Of a stretch of 64,000 bases of DNA, positions 7,143 to 15,914 are shown piece by piece. The notes under the pieces were generated by a model, which had not been told where the DNA came from, did not search any database, and was given only the letters and a program-made list of their open reading frames with translations. The stretch comes from Anaeromassilibacillus senegalensis (GTDB lineage Bacteria > Bacillota > Clostridia > Oscillospirales > Acutalibacteraceae). Both the position numbers and the translations under genes were made by a program. Position 1 is the stretch's first letter. Every line of letters starts with the position of its first letter. The stretch spans positions 186,001 through 250,000 of the forward strand of contig NZ_JAFBIT010000001.1 of assembly GCF_021531715.1 (NCBI RefSeq), read 5' to 3'.

Positions 7143-8645
7143 TTATTCCTCATACGGGTCAACATAAGATTCCTCGGTCGGGAGCTTATTGATGACCACG
7201 ATTTCGCCGTCTCGTACCTTCTTCATCAGTTCCTTTGCCTTGTTTACCGTTTCATAATCCGGCTGCATGACGTACGCGTAATCGCTCATCGAATACGGGA
7301 TCTGCGAATCGCCGAAGCCCGTCACGCTGTACTGCACGACGTTCCAGTTACGGTTATCCGAAAGCTGTCTGCGCACGAGCGCCGCAATGTCGTTGTAGGG
7401 AACGTCCATTTCAAAGCAATCCTCAATGCTCTTCATGATCGACGCGTAATTCATCAGGATATCCGGCGACATCGCCTTGTCGATGATCGCGGAAATAACC
7501 TTGAGCTGGTTTTTGCCGCGCTGGATATCGCCGTCTATGAAGGAATAGCGCTCGCGGGCAAAGGTCAGCGCTTTTTTGCCATCCATTTCAACCTTGCCGA
7601 CCGGGTAGTAATAATTACCCTTTTCGAATTCCACTTCGTTGTCTACCGTTATGCCGCCGAGGGCGTCCACGATACCGGTGAAGCCGGTGAAGTTGAGGCG
7701 GAAGTAGTAATCAATATCTGTTTCGTAGAGCATTTCGAGTGTCTCCATCGAGACGTTGACGCCGTAAATGCCGGCGTGTGTCAGCTTATCCGGCACACCG
7801 TTCGAGATGGAAAGCGGAACAAAGTAGTCGCGCGGCGTGGTGACGAGAAGAATCTGGCGCGTTTCAGTGTTGACCGTCGCGATGATATTGACGTCGCTGC
7901 GTCCGACCGTATTGAGGCCCTGTCGCGTATCGCTGCCGCTGACGTAAATCGTGTAGACCTCTTTGTTGACCGTAATATTCTCGTCCTGCGTCTGTACAGG
8001 CTGTTCCTCGACGATCGTCTCAACATGCAGCACCGAGAGCTCGCGGATCCGGCTCTCGATGTCCCGATACTTGTCGAGCTCGGACAAAACGTCGAGATAT
8101 GCGAGATTCATGATGACCGCGTCGGTTTCTTCTTCAAGAAGCGCGTCGATCATCTGGGTGAGTCCCTCGTACTCCGTCGTCTGGATAGTGCCGCCGAGCT
8201 GATCCTCGATCTGCGAGACGATGTTATCTGTGTTTTCACGATCGAGCGTTTTCAGAATGCCGAAATGATAGCCCTGCGTGTCTGCGATGGTCTGCGCCGG
8301 ATCGTCGGTGCGCACATAAATGCCGACGGGTGTGTACTGCGTCCGCACGGAGGAAATCTGATTCAGCGTGTTAACCGTCATGTACAGGTAGCTGCCAGCG
8401 AACGCCAGCACGGCAGTCAGAAGCACGGCCAGAATCGTACCAAACGTGAACTGCACCTTATAGGCTGTCCTGCGAACCAGCAGACCGGCCGCCACGGCGA
8501 TCAGAACGATGGCGATGCTGCCGAGAATCAGCAGGTGTGTGGGGAGCATCTGGGTCCATACCAGCAGGATGATGAACGCGATCACCACCACGGTCAGTAC
8601 CGCCGAGATTATTATGCCGGGAATTCTTCCCTTCATCTTGGTCAT
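7143..8645 (-). CDS. LytR-CpsA-Psr (LCP) family glycopolymer transferase
   Basis: A 500-residue membrane protein that should attach polysaccharide or teichoic-acid-like chains to peptidoglycan from the lipid carrier. Three N-terminal hydrophobic helices (about 7-90) are followed by an extracellular mixed domain and then the LCP domain (about 240-440). LCP marks are SGSDTR, VTTPRDYFVPL, DALGGITVDNEVEF and the Arg-rich ALTFARERYSFIDGDIQRGKNQ. The ATG at 8645 is chosen over one further upstream because AAAGGAG lies 8 bases before it. It overlaps the stop of the glycosyltransferase by four bases (ATGA), so the two are coupled. Confidence 0.9.
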   Translation of the reverse strand: MTKMKGRIPGIIISAVLTVVVIAFIILLVWTQMLPTHLLILGSIAIVLIAVAAGLLVRRTAYKVQFTFGTILAVLLTAVLAFAGSYLYMTVNTLNQISSVRTQYTPVGIYVRTDDPAQTIADTQGYHFGILKTLDRENTDNIVSQIEDQLGGTIQTTEYEGLTQMIDALLEEETDAVIMNLAYLDVLSELDKYRDIESRIRELSVLHVETIVEEQPVQTQDENITVNKEVYTIYVSGSDTRQGLNTVGRSDVNIIATVNTETRQILLVTTPRDYFVPLSISNGVPDKLTHAGIYGVNVSMETLEMLYETDIDYYFRLNFTGFTGIVDALGGITVDNEVEFEKGNYYYPVGKVEMDGKKALTFARERYSFIDGDIQRGKNQLKVISAIIDKAMSPDILMNYASIMKSIEDCFEMDVPYNDIAALVRRQLSDNRNWNVVQYSVTGFGDSQIPYSMSDYAYVMQPDYETVNKAKELMKKVRDGEIVVINKLPTEESYVDPYEE

Positions 8646-9727
8646 TTCGTGCACTCCTTTGGCTTCTTGCATAGTTTATCATAAAAATCGGTAAGCTGCA
8701 GAAGATTTGCTTCTATGCCAAACCGACTTTGAATCGTTTTTTTGCCCGCCTGCCCGATACGCTCTTTCTTCTTTGGACAGAGAAGCAGGGACGTCACCGT
8801 TTCTGCGAGCTGCCGTGTATCTCCAGCGGGGATACAAACGCCGTTCACATGACTTTCGATGACCTGCGGGATACCGCCCACGTCGGTAGAAACCGCCGCT
8901 AAGCCATGCGCCATTGCCTCAAGCAGCGCCATCGGCATGCCTTCGTGATGAGACGGCAGCACAAACAGGCTGCACGCGGAAAATAGCGCTTCCCGTTGCT
9001 CGGCATCGACCCAGCCCGGGAATTCGACACAATTCGCGACGCCGAGTCTCTGTGCTTCTCTCCGGCACGCTGCGATCTCTCCGTCGCCGCAGAGTATGAG
9101 CTTCACATCCGGTACGGCTTTCAGAATTGCCGGAACGGCCTGCAGCAGATCGAAAGTGCCTTTGCGCTCACCGAGCCGCCCGAGAAACAGGATCCAGTGA
9201 TCCGAATAATCCGATTTGTTTTCCACCGGGCAGGCGACGGCATTCGGCAGAACGAGCACCTTTTCCGGCGCGGAAACCAGCGTGCGGAAAAGGTCCGCCC
9301 AAGTATCGGAAAGCGCCAGCACTGCATCCGCGATTTCAAATATATATTTTATCTCTTTTCGCTGCCGTCCGTCAACTTCCTGCTGGAAAAAATGGTCAAA
9401 ATCGGCAGAATGCTGATGAATAACCACTGTCATACCGCGTTTCTTCGCCGCTTTGACGAATATGCGCTTACGCCAAAAACTTGCCTGCGCCGCCATATGC
9501 ACATGCAGCACATCATACCGGCGAAAACAGAGGAGAAAGCGCAGAAAAGCTGCGGCTGCCACTGCAAGGTTTTGGATGCGCGGGCCGTCAAGCATCGTTG
9601 GGATATACCGCAGGTTCACCCGGTTGTCCAGCCCGGCCGCGTAATAATGGTTCACGACAGTTGAGATGCCGCCGCGCACGTTTCGGCCCGGGCCGATCAT
9701 CAGGATGCGCGGCTTTTGTTCTGTCAT
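8642..9727 (-). CDS. Glycosyltransferase family 4 (GT-B)
   Basis: A 361-residue cytoplasmic glycosyltransferase. Seen are a glycine-rich N-terminal loop (GPGRNVRGGIST), YDVLHVHMA, ILFLGRLGERKGTFDLLQA, the nucleotide-sugar region LCGDGE, and the retaining-enzyme C-terminal motif SHHEGMPMALLEAMAHG, with Glu residues for the donor. It probably adds one sugar of the exopolysaccharide repeat; donor and acceptor cannot be told. AGGAGG lies 7 bases before the ATG at 9727, and the start overlaps the upstream ATP-grasp remnant by four bases. Confidence 0.9.
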   Translation of the reverse strand: MTEQKPRILMIGPGRNVRGGISTVVNHYYAAGLDNRVNLRYIPTMLDGPRIQNLAVAAAAFLRFLLCFRRYDVLHVHMAAQASFWRKRIFVKAAKKRGMTVVIHQHSADFDHFFQQEVDGRQRKEIKYIFEIADAVLALSDTWADLFRTLVSAPEKVLVLPNAVACPVENKSDYSDHWILFLGRLGERKGTFDLLQAVPAILKAVPDVKLILCGDGEIAACRREAQRLGVANCVEFPGWVDAEQREALFSACSLFVLPSHHEGMPMALLEAMAHGLAAVSTDVGGIPQVIESHVNGVCIPAGDTRQLAETVTSLLLCPKKKERIGQAGKKTIQSRFGIEANLLQLTDFYDKLCKKPKECTK

Positions 9728-9990
9728 CGCGGCACCTCCTCCTGCTGTCTGACGGCTTCCGTGATATAGGCTTCGTACCGGCGGGCGAGATATACGGGCC
9801 GGATCGTGGGCTTTGGATCGATTTCCTCTCCCATGAAGCACTGCATATGGCTATGCATGCAGTCATACCCGGCCAGAACGGTGAATTCTGCGCCTCCGGA
9901 AAAACGCGGGTTGCACTCGAGCAGACGGTATACGCCGTCTGTACCGCGAAGGAATTCACAGAAAGCGGCAATCAACAGCAGATTGTCGAG
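9724..9990 (-). pseudogene. C-terminal remnant of an ATP-grasp enzyme
   Basis: The readable part FCEFLRGTDGVYRLLECNP followed by RFSGGAEF matches the metal-binding end of ATP-grasp ligases (carB-like), where Glu and Asn of E-x-N-P-R bind magnesium. The ATP-binding half is missing; upstream sequence in this frame loses similarity and other frames carry scattered matches, so the gene was truncated and probably frameshifted. The upstream limit given is approximate. It sits at the start of the minus-strand polysaccharide genes. Confidence 0.6.
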
Positions 9991-10151
9991 GAGGACGATG
10001 GTCTGCAGCATAGTGCACAGTCGCCTGAGCGCGCAGAACAGTGCGTCCGCTGCCCAGCGGTCCGCGAGCTTCCACAAAAGCAGCATGGTATAGCACAGCA
10101 TATGGATCTGTGCAAGGCAAAACCGCATCTTCGCGCAATTTTTCGGCGCTC

Positions 10152-10180
10152 TTGCGGTTTTCGGGATTATCCTGTATAAT
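10152..10180 (+). promoter_or_regulatory. Promoter P1 before the pyrimidine operon
   Basis: TTGCGG at 10152-10157 and TATAAT at 10175-10180 are 17 bases apart. The same hexamers and spacing recur at 10281-10309. Confidence 0.55.
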
Positions 10181-10280
10181 AAAGACATATGCTATACCCG
10201 TTTGCAAAACTGTGTGCGCCGGAGGCGGTCGACCGCGCTGCGCTGAAAATGCGCTGAAATAAAACTTTTTCCCTGAGCCC

Positions 10281-10309
10281 TTGCGGTTTCAGGGGGAATT
10301 CTCTATAAT
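10281..10309 (+). promoter_or_regulatory. Promoter P2 before the pyrimidine operon
   Basis: TTGCGG at 10281-10286 and TATAAT at 10304-10309, 17 bases apart, end 42 bases before the DUF1622 gene. The two promoters share the flanking text TTGCGGTTT and TATAATAAA, as if duplicated. Confidence 0.6.
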
Positions 10310-10351
10310 AAAACCGATATATCCGCAAAAGCGGCGCATAGGAGGTTATAA

Positions 10352-10774
10352 ATGGAACAGGTCAAGCTGTTTTTGGAGATGTTTCTCGAATCCTGCGTGG
10401 GGATTGCCATTCACGGCTTCGAGCTCGTCGGCGTGATTATTATCATTGTGGCGGGCATCAAGGGCGTCATCAGCTACATTAAAAGGGATCCCTCTGTGCG
10501 TCTGCAATTGGCGCAGGGCATGGCGCTCGGGCTGGAGTTTAAGCTCGGCAGCGAAATCCTGCGCACGGTTGTTGTCCGCGAGCTGACCGAGGTCGCGCTC
10601 GTTGCGGCGATCATCGCCGTCCGCGCGGCGCTGACGTTCCTCATCCATTGGGAAATCCGCATGGAGGAAAACAGCGGAAAGGAAACGACGCCGACGCAAA
10701 GAAAGCTGCGCTTCGGCAAATATAAAAAAACGGCGGAGAACGCGCCGGCACAGAAAACGGAGGAAAAGGCATGA
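10352..10774 (+). CDS. DUF1622 family membrane protein
   Basis: A 140-residue protein with hydrophobic helices at about 14-42 and 85-105 and a charged Lys/Glu-rich tail. LELVG/FELVGVIIIIVAG and the conserved block LQLAQGMALGLEFKLGSEI are the DUF1622 signature. The family's function is unknown. Its ATG follows GGAGGTTATAA. It overlaps pyrC by four bases (ATGA), so it is the first gene of the pyrimidine operon; that may be simple co-transcription or a link to membrane physiology. Confidence 0.85.
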   Translation: MEQVKLFLEMFLESCVGIAIHGFELVGVIIIIVAGIKGVISYIKRDPSVRLQLAQGMALGLEFKLGSEILRTVVVRELTEVALVAAIIAVRAALTFLIHWEIRMEENSGKETTPTQRKLRFGKYKKTAENAPAQKTEEKA

Positions 10775-12051
10775 CCCCCAAAAGACTGCTTATCCGCGGC
10801 GCGCGGATCCTGAACCCGGCGCGCCACGAGGACTACATCGGCAACATTCTGATCGCGGGCGACCGCATCAGCGCCGTTTCGGAGCATGCGTGCGACCCGG
10901 ACGCCGAGGTGATCGATGCGCATGGGCTGACGGCGGTGCCGGGTTTTGTGGACCTGCACGTGCATCTGCGCGACCCCGGCTTTACCGATAAGGAGGATAT
11001 CCTTTCGGGATGCCGCGCGGCGGCGGCGGGCGGCGTGACGAGTTTGCTCTGTATGCCGAACACGAAGCCTGCGGTCGACACGCCCGAGACGGTGCGCTAT
11101 ATTCTCGATAAGGCGAAGGACGCTGACGCGCACGTGTATGTGGCGGCGGCGATTACGAAGGGACTTGGCGGCGCGGAGCTCAACGATCTGGAGGCGCTTC
11201 GAAAGGCGGGCGCGGTGGCGCTTAGCGACGACGGCCGGCCGGTCGTCGATACGGCGTGTCTTGCTGAGGCGATGTGCCGCGCGCCGGAACTCGGCATGCT
11301 CGTCGCGGCGCACTGCGAGGATCTGTACCTCGCAAAGAAATGGTACTTGAACGAGGGCGAAATTTCAAAGCAGCTCGGGCTGTCCGGCGTCCCCGCGGCG
11401 GCGGAGGACTGCGGCACGGCGCGCGAGATCGCCGTGGCGGCGGCGTACGATGTGCCGGTGCACATCTGCCACGTCAGCACGCGCACCTCGGTGGCGCTGA
11501 TTCGCGACGCCAAAGCGCGCGGCGTCCAGGTGACGGCGGAAACCGCGCCGCATTACCTGCTGCTGACCGACGAAGAGCTGCTGAAGCGTGACGCGGACTA
11601 CCGCATGAACCCGCCGCTGCGCGCGGAAGAAGACCGCCTCGCGATGATCGAAGCCGTGCGCGACGGCACGATTGACGCGATCGCGACCGACCACGCGCCG
11701 CACACGCCTGCCGAAAAGGCGGACTTTCTCAAGGCACCGAACGGCTCCGTCGGCATGGAGACCTCGTTTGCGGCGTCGTATACGGCGCTTGTCAAAACCG
11801 GCGTGCTGACGCTTGCGGAGCTTGTGGAGCGCATGAGCGTGCGTCCGGCGCAGATTCTCGGCATCGAAGCCGGTGTGATCGGCGCGGGCGAGATCGCGGA
11901 CATCGCGCTCATCGACGAACACGAGGAATGGCTCGTCGATCCGGACAAGCTGCACGGCAAGAGCCGCAACACGCCGTTCAAGGGTATGACGCTGACCGGT
12001 AAGGTCAAGGCGACCGTCTGCGGCGGCAGGGTCGTCTATTCAGAACTCTAA
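10771..12051 (+). CDS. pyrC: Dihydroorotase
   Basis: A 426-residue amidohydrolase that cyclises carbamoyl aspartate to dihydroorotate in pyrimidine synthesis. Metal and catalytic residues are visible: VDLHVHLRDPG (HxH, about 57-67), the active-site Arg/Asp after it, HCEDL, HICHVSTRTS, TAETAPHYL and IATDHAPH with the catalytic Asp. Length and order match the type I (PyrC/AllB-like) enzymes of Firmicutes. It is coupled to the DUF1622 gene upstream and followed 40 bases later by pyrF. Confidence 0.95.
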   Translation: MTPKRLLIRGARILNPARHEDYIGNILIAGDRISAVSEHACDPDAEVIDAHGLTAVPGFVDLHVHLRDPGFTDKEDILSGCRAAAAGGVTSLLCMPNTKPAVDTPETVRYILDKAKDADAHVYVAAAITKGLGGAELNDLEALRKAGAVALSDDGRPVVDTACLAEAMCRAPELGMLVAAHCEDLYLAKKWYLNEGEISKQLGLSGVPAAAEDCGTAREIAVAAAYDVPVHICHVSTRTSVALIRDAKARGVQVTAETAPHYLLLTDEELLKRDADYRMNPPLRAEEDRLAMIEAVRDGTIDAIATDHAPHTPAEKADFLKAPNGSVGMETSFAASYTALVKTGVLTLAELVERMSVRPAQILGIEAGVIGAGEIADIALIDEHEEWLVDPDKLHGKSRNTPFKGMTLTGKVKATVCGGRVVYSEL

Positions 12052-12091
12052 TTTGTTAATTCAAAATACGATATAAGAGAGGAACATCACT

Positions 12092-13030
12092 ATGTCTTTT
12101 GACCGCATGATCGAAAAAATCGTGGAAATGCAAAACCCCACCGTGGCGGGGCTTGATCCGAAGCTCGCCTACATCCCGCCGTATATTCTCGAAGAAGCCG
12201 TTGCAGAGCACGGCAAGACGCTCGAGGGCGCGGCGGCGGCGCTCGTCACCTACAATAAAGGTCTGATTGACGCGCTGTGCGACATCGTCCCGGCGGTGAA
12301 GCCGCAGGCGGCGTATTATGAAATGTATGGCTGGCAGGGCGTGCGCGCGCTTGCAGAGACGATTGCCTACGCGCAGGAAAAAGGCATGTTTGTCATCACG
12401 GACGGCAAGCGCAACGACATCGGCGCCACAATGGAGGCATACGCCACGGCGCACCTCGGCACAACGGACGTCCTCGGCGAAGCGGTGGACGCGTTCGGCG
12501 CGGACGCGCTGACCGTCAACGGCTACCTCGGCACGGACGGCATCAAGCCGCTGCTCGGTGTCTGCGGCGAAAAGGATAAGGGCATTTTCGTGCTGGTCAA
12601 GACCTCGAACCCGTCCTCCGGCGAGCTGCAGGATCAGAAGCTTGAAAGCGGCAAGACCGTTTACGAGGCGATGGGCGCGTTCTGTGAGACGTGGGGCGAA
12701 GCCGTCATGGGCAAATACGGTTATTCAGGCGTCGGCGCGGTGGTCGGCGCGACGTACCCGGCGCAGCTCGGCGAGATGCGCGAAAAGGCACCGCACACGT
12801 TCTTCCTTGTGCCCGGCTACGGCGCGCAGGGCGGCGGTGCGGACGACGTAGTGCCCGCGTTTGACAAGAATGGCCTCGGCGCGATCATCAATTCCTCGCG
12901 CGGCATCATGTGTGCGTGGCAGAAGGAAAAGTGCGACGAGCACGACTATGCGCAGGCAGCAAGACGCGAGGCAATCCGGATGCGCGACGCGTTCCGCGCA
13001 CGTATCGGCGAAATTCGGTTGGGAGAATGA
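12092..13030 (+). CDS. pyrF: Orotidine 5'-phosphate decarboxylase (long form)
   Basis: A 312-residue enzyme of the longer pyrF subfamily (type 2), which makes UMP from OMP. The catalytic Lys/Asp cluster appears as FVITDGKRNDIG (about 107-118). Phosphate-binding text includes VGATYPAQL and the later LVPGYGAQGG; VKTSNPSSGELQD is typical of the long form. It lies between pyrC and pyrK, 3 bases before the latter. Confidence 0.94.
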   Translation: MSFDRMIEKIVEMQNPTVAGLDPKLAYIPPYILEEAVAEHGKTLEGAAAALVTYNKGLIDALCDIVPAVKPQAAYYEMYGWQGVRALAETIAYAQEKGMFVITDGKRNDIGATMEAYATAHLGTTDVLGEAVDAFGADALTVNGYLGTDGIKPLLGVCGEKDKGIFVLVKTSNPSSGELQDQKLESGKTVYEAMGAFCETWGEAVMGKYGYSGVGAVVGATYPAQLGEMREKAPHTFFLVPGYGAQGGGADDVVPAFDKNGLGAIINSSRGIMCAWQKEKCDEHDYAQAARREAIRMRDAFRARIGEIRLGE

Positions 13031-13033
13031 TCC

Positions 13034-13789
13034 ATGAAATACGATGTAAAGCTCTGCGAGATCCTGCGCCGTGCGGAGATCGCGGAAAATACGTTTGACT
13101 TTACGGTGCGCGCGCCGGAGCTTGCCGCTGCGGCAGCGCCGGGCCAGTTCGCGCACATCTATGTGCCGGGCAAAACGCTGCGCCGCCCGATTTCGATCTG
13201 CGACATCGACAAGGACGCAGGCACGCTGCGCTTTGTCTTTCAGGTGCGCGGCGGCGGCACGGCCGAGCTTGCGAAATTCAAAGTCGGAGACGCATTCGAT
13301 ATTTTGGCGCCGCTTGGCCACGGCTTCACGGTGGAGCCGGAGAAGAAGGCGCTGTTCGTCGGCGGCGGTATCGGCGTGCCTCCCTTGCTCGGCGCGGCAA
13401 AGCACTACGGCGAAAACGCAACGGTAGCAATCGGCTTTCGGAGCCGTGATTTCGTGATCCTCGAGGACGACTTCAAGGCGGCGGGCTGTGAAGTGCGCGT
13501 CGCGACGGACGACGGCAGCTACGGCCATCACGGTCTCGTGCTCGACCTAATCCGCGATCTGCGCCCGGACGTCATCCACGCCTGCGGTCCGATGGTTATG
13601 CTGCGCGCGATTGCGCAGTTTGCAAAGGAAAACAATATCTGCTGTGAGATTTCGCTCGAGGAGCGCATGGCGTGCGGCATCGGCGCGTGCCTCGGCTGTG
13701 CGGTAGAGCTGAACGGCGAGGACGGCACGTATATGGGTCACGTCTGCAAGGACGGCCCGGTTTTCGCCGCGGAAAGGGTGGTGCTCTGA
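13034..13789 (+). CDS. pyrK: Dihydroorotate dehydrogenase electron-transfer subunit
   Basis: A 251-residue FAD/[2Fe-2S] protein that passes electrons from dihydroorotate dehydrogenase to NAD. The flavin site RRPISICDIDK (about 50-60), the GGGIGVPPLLGAAK NAD-binding loop and the C-terminal cysteine cluster MACGIGACLGCAV ... GHVCKDGPVF are all present. Its stop overlaps the pyrD start by one base, as expected for a stable PyrD-PyrK complex. Confidence 0.95.
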   Translation: MKYDVKLCEILRRAEIAENTFDFTVRAPELAAAAAPGQFAHIYVPGKTLRRPISICDIDKDAGTLRFVFQVRGGGTAELAKFKVGDAFDILAPLGHGFTVEPEKKALFVGGGIGVPPLLGAAKHYGENATVAIGFRSRDFVILEDDFKAAGCEVRVATDDGSYGHHGLVLDLIRDLRPDVIHACGPMVMLRAIAQFAKENNICCEISLEERMACGIGACLGCAVELNGEDGTYMGHVCKDGPVFAAERVVL

Positions 13790-14700
13790 TGGCTGATTTA
13801 CATGTAAACGTCGCGGGCGTGGAATTTCACAACCCGCTGATCGCCGCGTCCGGCACATTCGGCTTTGGGCGCGAATACGCGGAGTTCTATCCGCTTTCGG
13901 TGCTCGGCGGCATTTCGTCGAAGGGCATCACGCTGAAAGCGCGTCCTGGCAATCCCGCACCGCGCATCGCTGAAGCGCCCGGCGGTATGCTGAACGCCGT
14001 CGGTCTGCAGAATCCCGGCGTCGATCACTTCATCACGGAGGATCTGCCGTGGCTGCGCGAGCAGGGAACGCGCATCATCGCGAATATCGCCGGCAACACG
14101 CCGGAGGATTACTGTGCGATGGCGGAAAAGCTCAATGACACGGACATCGACATGATCGAGCTCAATATCTCCTGCCCAAACGTCAAGCAGGGCGGCGTGC
14201 AGTTCGGCACGACGTGCGCGGGTGTTTCCGGCATCACGAAGGCGGTGCGCGCACATTGCAGAAAGCCGCTGATGGTCAAGCTTTCGCCGAACGTCACCGA
14301 CATTTCGGAGATGGCGCTCGCGGCGGAAAGCGAGGGCGCGGACGCGATTTCGATGATCAACACGCTGACCGGCATGCGCATCGACATCAACACGAAGCGC
14401 CCGATCATCCACAACAACACGGGTGGCTTCTCCGGCCCGGCACTGCTGCCGATCGCCGTGCGCATGGTTTGGCAGACGTATCAGAAGGTGAAAATCCCGA
14501 TCGTCGGGCTCGGCGGCATCAGCACATGGCAGGACGCGGTCGAGATGCTGCTCGCCGGCGCGACGGCGCTGCAGATCGGCACCGTGCTGTTCATCGATCC
14601 GTATGCCCCCATAAAGATCACCGAGGGTCTCGCCGCTTATATGGACAAAAACGGCGTGAAGTCGATTTCGGAGCTGACGGGAGCGATGAAACCGTGGTAA
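13789..14700 (+). CDS. pyrD: Dihydroorotate dehydrogenase, NAD-linked catalytic subunit
   Basis: A 303-residue FMN barrel enzyme of class 1B. Motifs seen are NPLIAASGTFGFG, GMLNAVGLQNPG, ELNISCPNVKQGG with the catalytic Cys of the class, LMVKLSPNVTDI, NTLTGMRIDI and IVGLGGISTWQDAVEMLLAGA for FMN phosphate binding. The ATG at 13789 is chosen because the pyrK stop overlaps it and the mature family start (ADLHVNVAGVEF) begins there. Confidence 0.95.
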   Translation: MADLHVNVAGVEFHNPLIAASGTFGFGREYAEFYPLSVLGGISSKGITLKARPGNPAPRIAEAPGGMLNAVGLQNPGVDHFITEDLPWLREQGTRIIANIAGNTPEDYCAMAEKLNDTDIDMIELNISCPNVKQGGVQFGTTCAGVSGITKAVRAHCRKPLMVKLSPNVTDISEMALAAESEGADAISMINTLTGMRIDINTKRPIIHNNTGGFSGPALLPIAVRMVWQTYQKVKIPIVGLGGISTWQDAVEMLLAGATALQIGTVLFIDPYAPIKITEGLAAYMDKNGVKSISELTGAMKPW

Positions 14701-15344
14701 CGCGTTTATATCTCGTTCGCCATTGCCAGAGCGCGGGCAATGTGTTGAATCAGTTCCAGGGTCAGACCGAAGCGGATGTCAGCACGATGGGAGAAAAGCA
14801 GCTCGCGCTGCTTGGACTGCGCTTTCGCAATGTGCATCTGGATGCGATTTATGCGAGTCCGCTGCTTCGTGCACGCAAGACGGCGGAGGCGATCAACGAA
14901 TACCACGGGCTGCCGATCACGCTTCTCGATGATTTAATGGAAATCGACGTCGGCGAGCTGGAGGGAAAACCGCTGGGGTGTCTGTCGGCGGAATATCCGG
15001 TTTTGTCGCGTCAATGGAACGAAACGCCGCAGGATTGTGTTTTTCCGGGCGGCGAATCGATGGCACAGGTGTACGCCCGCGCCAAAGCGGCGCTGCACAC
15101 GATTCTGGCAGAGAGCGCCGGAAAAACCGTGCTGGTGGCTTCACACGGCTGCCTGCTGCGGAATATGGCCTGCGCGCTTTTGTACCACACGATCGCTGCG
15201 CTGCCGCAGGTGATGCTGTCGGGCAACACCTCGGTGTCCGAGTTTGAGATTTCGGACGCGGGCGTGCGGGTCGTGCGCATGAACGACCTGAGTCACCTGC
15301 CGGAGGAGCTTCTCGGCAATCCGAATCAATATGTGCTGAAATGA
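14694..15344 (+). CDS. Histidine phosphatase family protein
   Basis: A 216-residue phosphoglycerate-mutase-like phosphatase. The RHG-type motif is LVRHCQSAGN near the N-terminus, where Cys replaces the common Gly/Ala. The second Arg and the proton-donor Glu are in ASPLLRARKTAEAI and MEIDVGELEGKP, and the second catalytic His is in VLVASHGCLLRN. The start is a GTG overlapping the pyrD stop, with GGGAG about 7 bases upstream. The substrate is unknown; it appears to be the last gene of the pyrimidine operon. Confidence 0.85.
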   Translation: MVTRLYLVRHCQSAGNVLNQFQGQTEADVSTMGEKQLALLGLRFRNVHLDAIYASPLLRARKTAEAINEYHGLPITLLDDLMEIDVGELEGKPLGCLSAEYPVLSRQWNETPQDCVFPGGESMAQVYARAKAALHTILAESAGKTVLVASHGCLLRNMACALLYHTIAALPQVMLSGNTSVSEFEISDAGVRVVRMNDLSHLPEELLGNPNQYVLK

Positions 15345-15398
15345 TAATCGAAACGGCTGCCCTGCGGCGGCCGTTTTTTCAAGGAAGGAAGATGAAAC

Positions 15399-15821
15399 AT
15401 GATTATTCTCGGCGTAGACCTCGGCAAAGCGCGCACTGGCGTCGCTGTCTGCGACAAAAACGAGACGCTGGCAAGCCCCGTGGAGGTCGTGCACGAGCAC
15501 AACCGCGAGCGGCTTTTACAGCGCGTGGCATCGCTTGCGGCAGAGCGCGGCGCGGAGCGCATTGTTGTCGGTCTGCCGCGCAACATGGACGGCAGCGAGG
15601 GGGAGAGCGCACAGAACGCGCGTGCTTTCGGTGAAGCCCTCCACGCACTTTCGGGGCTGCCTGTCGATTTTTCCGATGAACGCGGCACGACGATCACGGC
15701 GCACAGCTTCCTGAACGAGACGAACACGCGCGGCAAGCGCCGCAAGGCGACGGTGGATGCGGTGGCGGCAACCATCATCTTACAGGATTATCTCGATTTT
15801 CGCCGAAACGCCAGAGGTTAA
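15399..15821 (+). CDS. ruvX: Putative pre-16S rRNA nuclease / Holliday junction resolvase (YqgF)
   Basis: A 140-residue RNase H-fold protein. The catalytic Asp is in ILGVDLGKARTGVAV; the conserved VVGLPRNMDGSEG and DERGTTITAHSFL follow, and the last Asp lies in KATVDAVAATIILQDYL. Length is typical. The family matures 16S rRNA 5' ends. GGAAGGAAGATGAAACATG precedes the start. Confidence 0.93.
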   Translation: MIILGVDLGKARTGVAVCDKNETLASPVEVVHEHNRERLLQRVASLAAERGAERIVVGLPRNMDGSEGESAQNARAFGEALHALSGLPVDFSDERGTTITAHSFLNETNTRGKRRKATVDAVAATIILQDYLDFRRNARG

Positions 15822-15914
15822 TTTGTACAAAACCACATGGACAAAAGGACAATGAATGTGGTATGATAACTATATAAATCTGCGAAAAGCAGAATCAATT
15901 GGGGCAAGGAAAGG

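Noticed and set aside
6780-8684. A 634-residue plus-strand frame across the LCP gene.
   Set aside because: The minus-strand LCP gene has its motifs, ribosome site and coupling; the plus frame has none.
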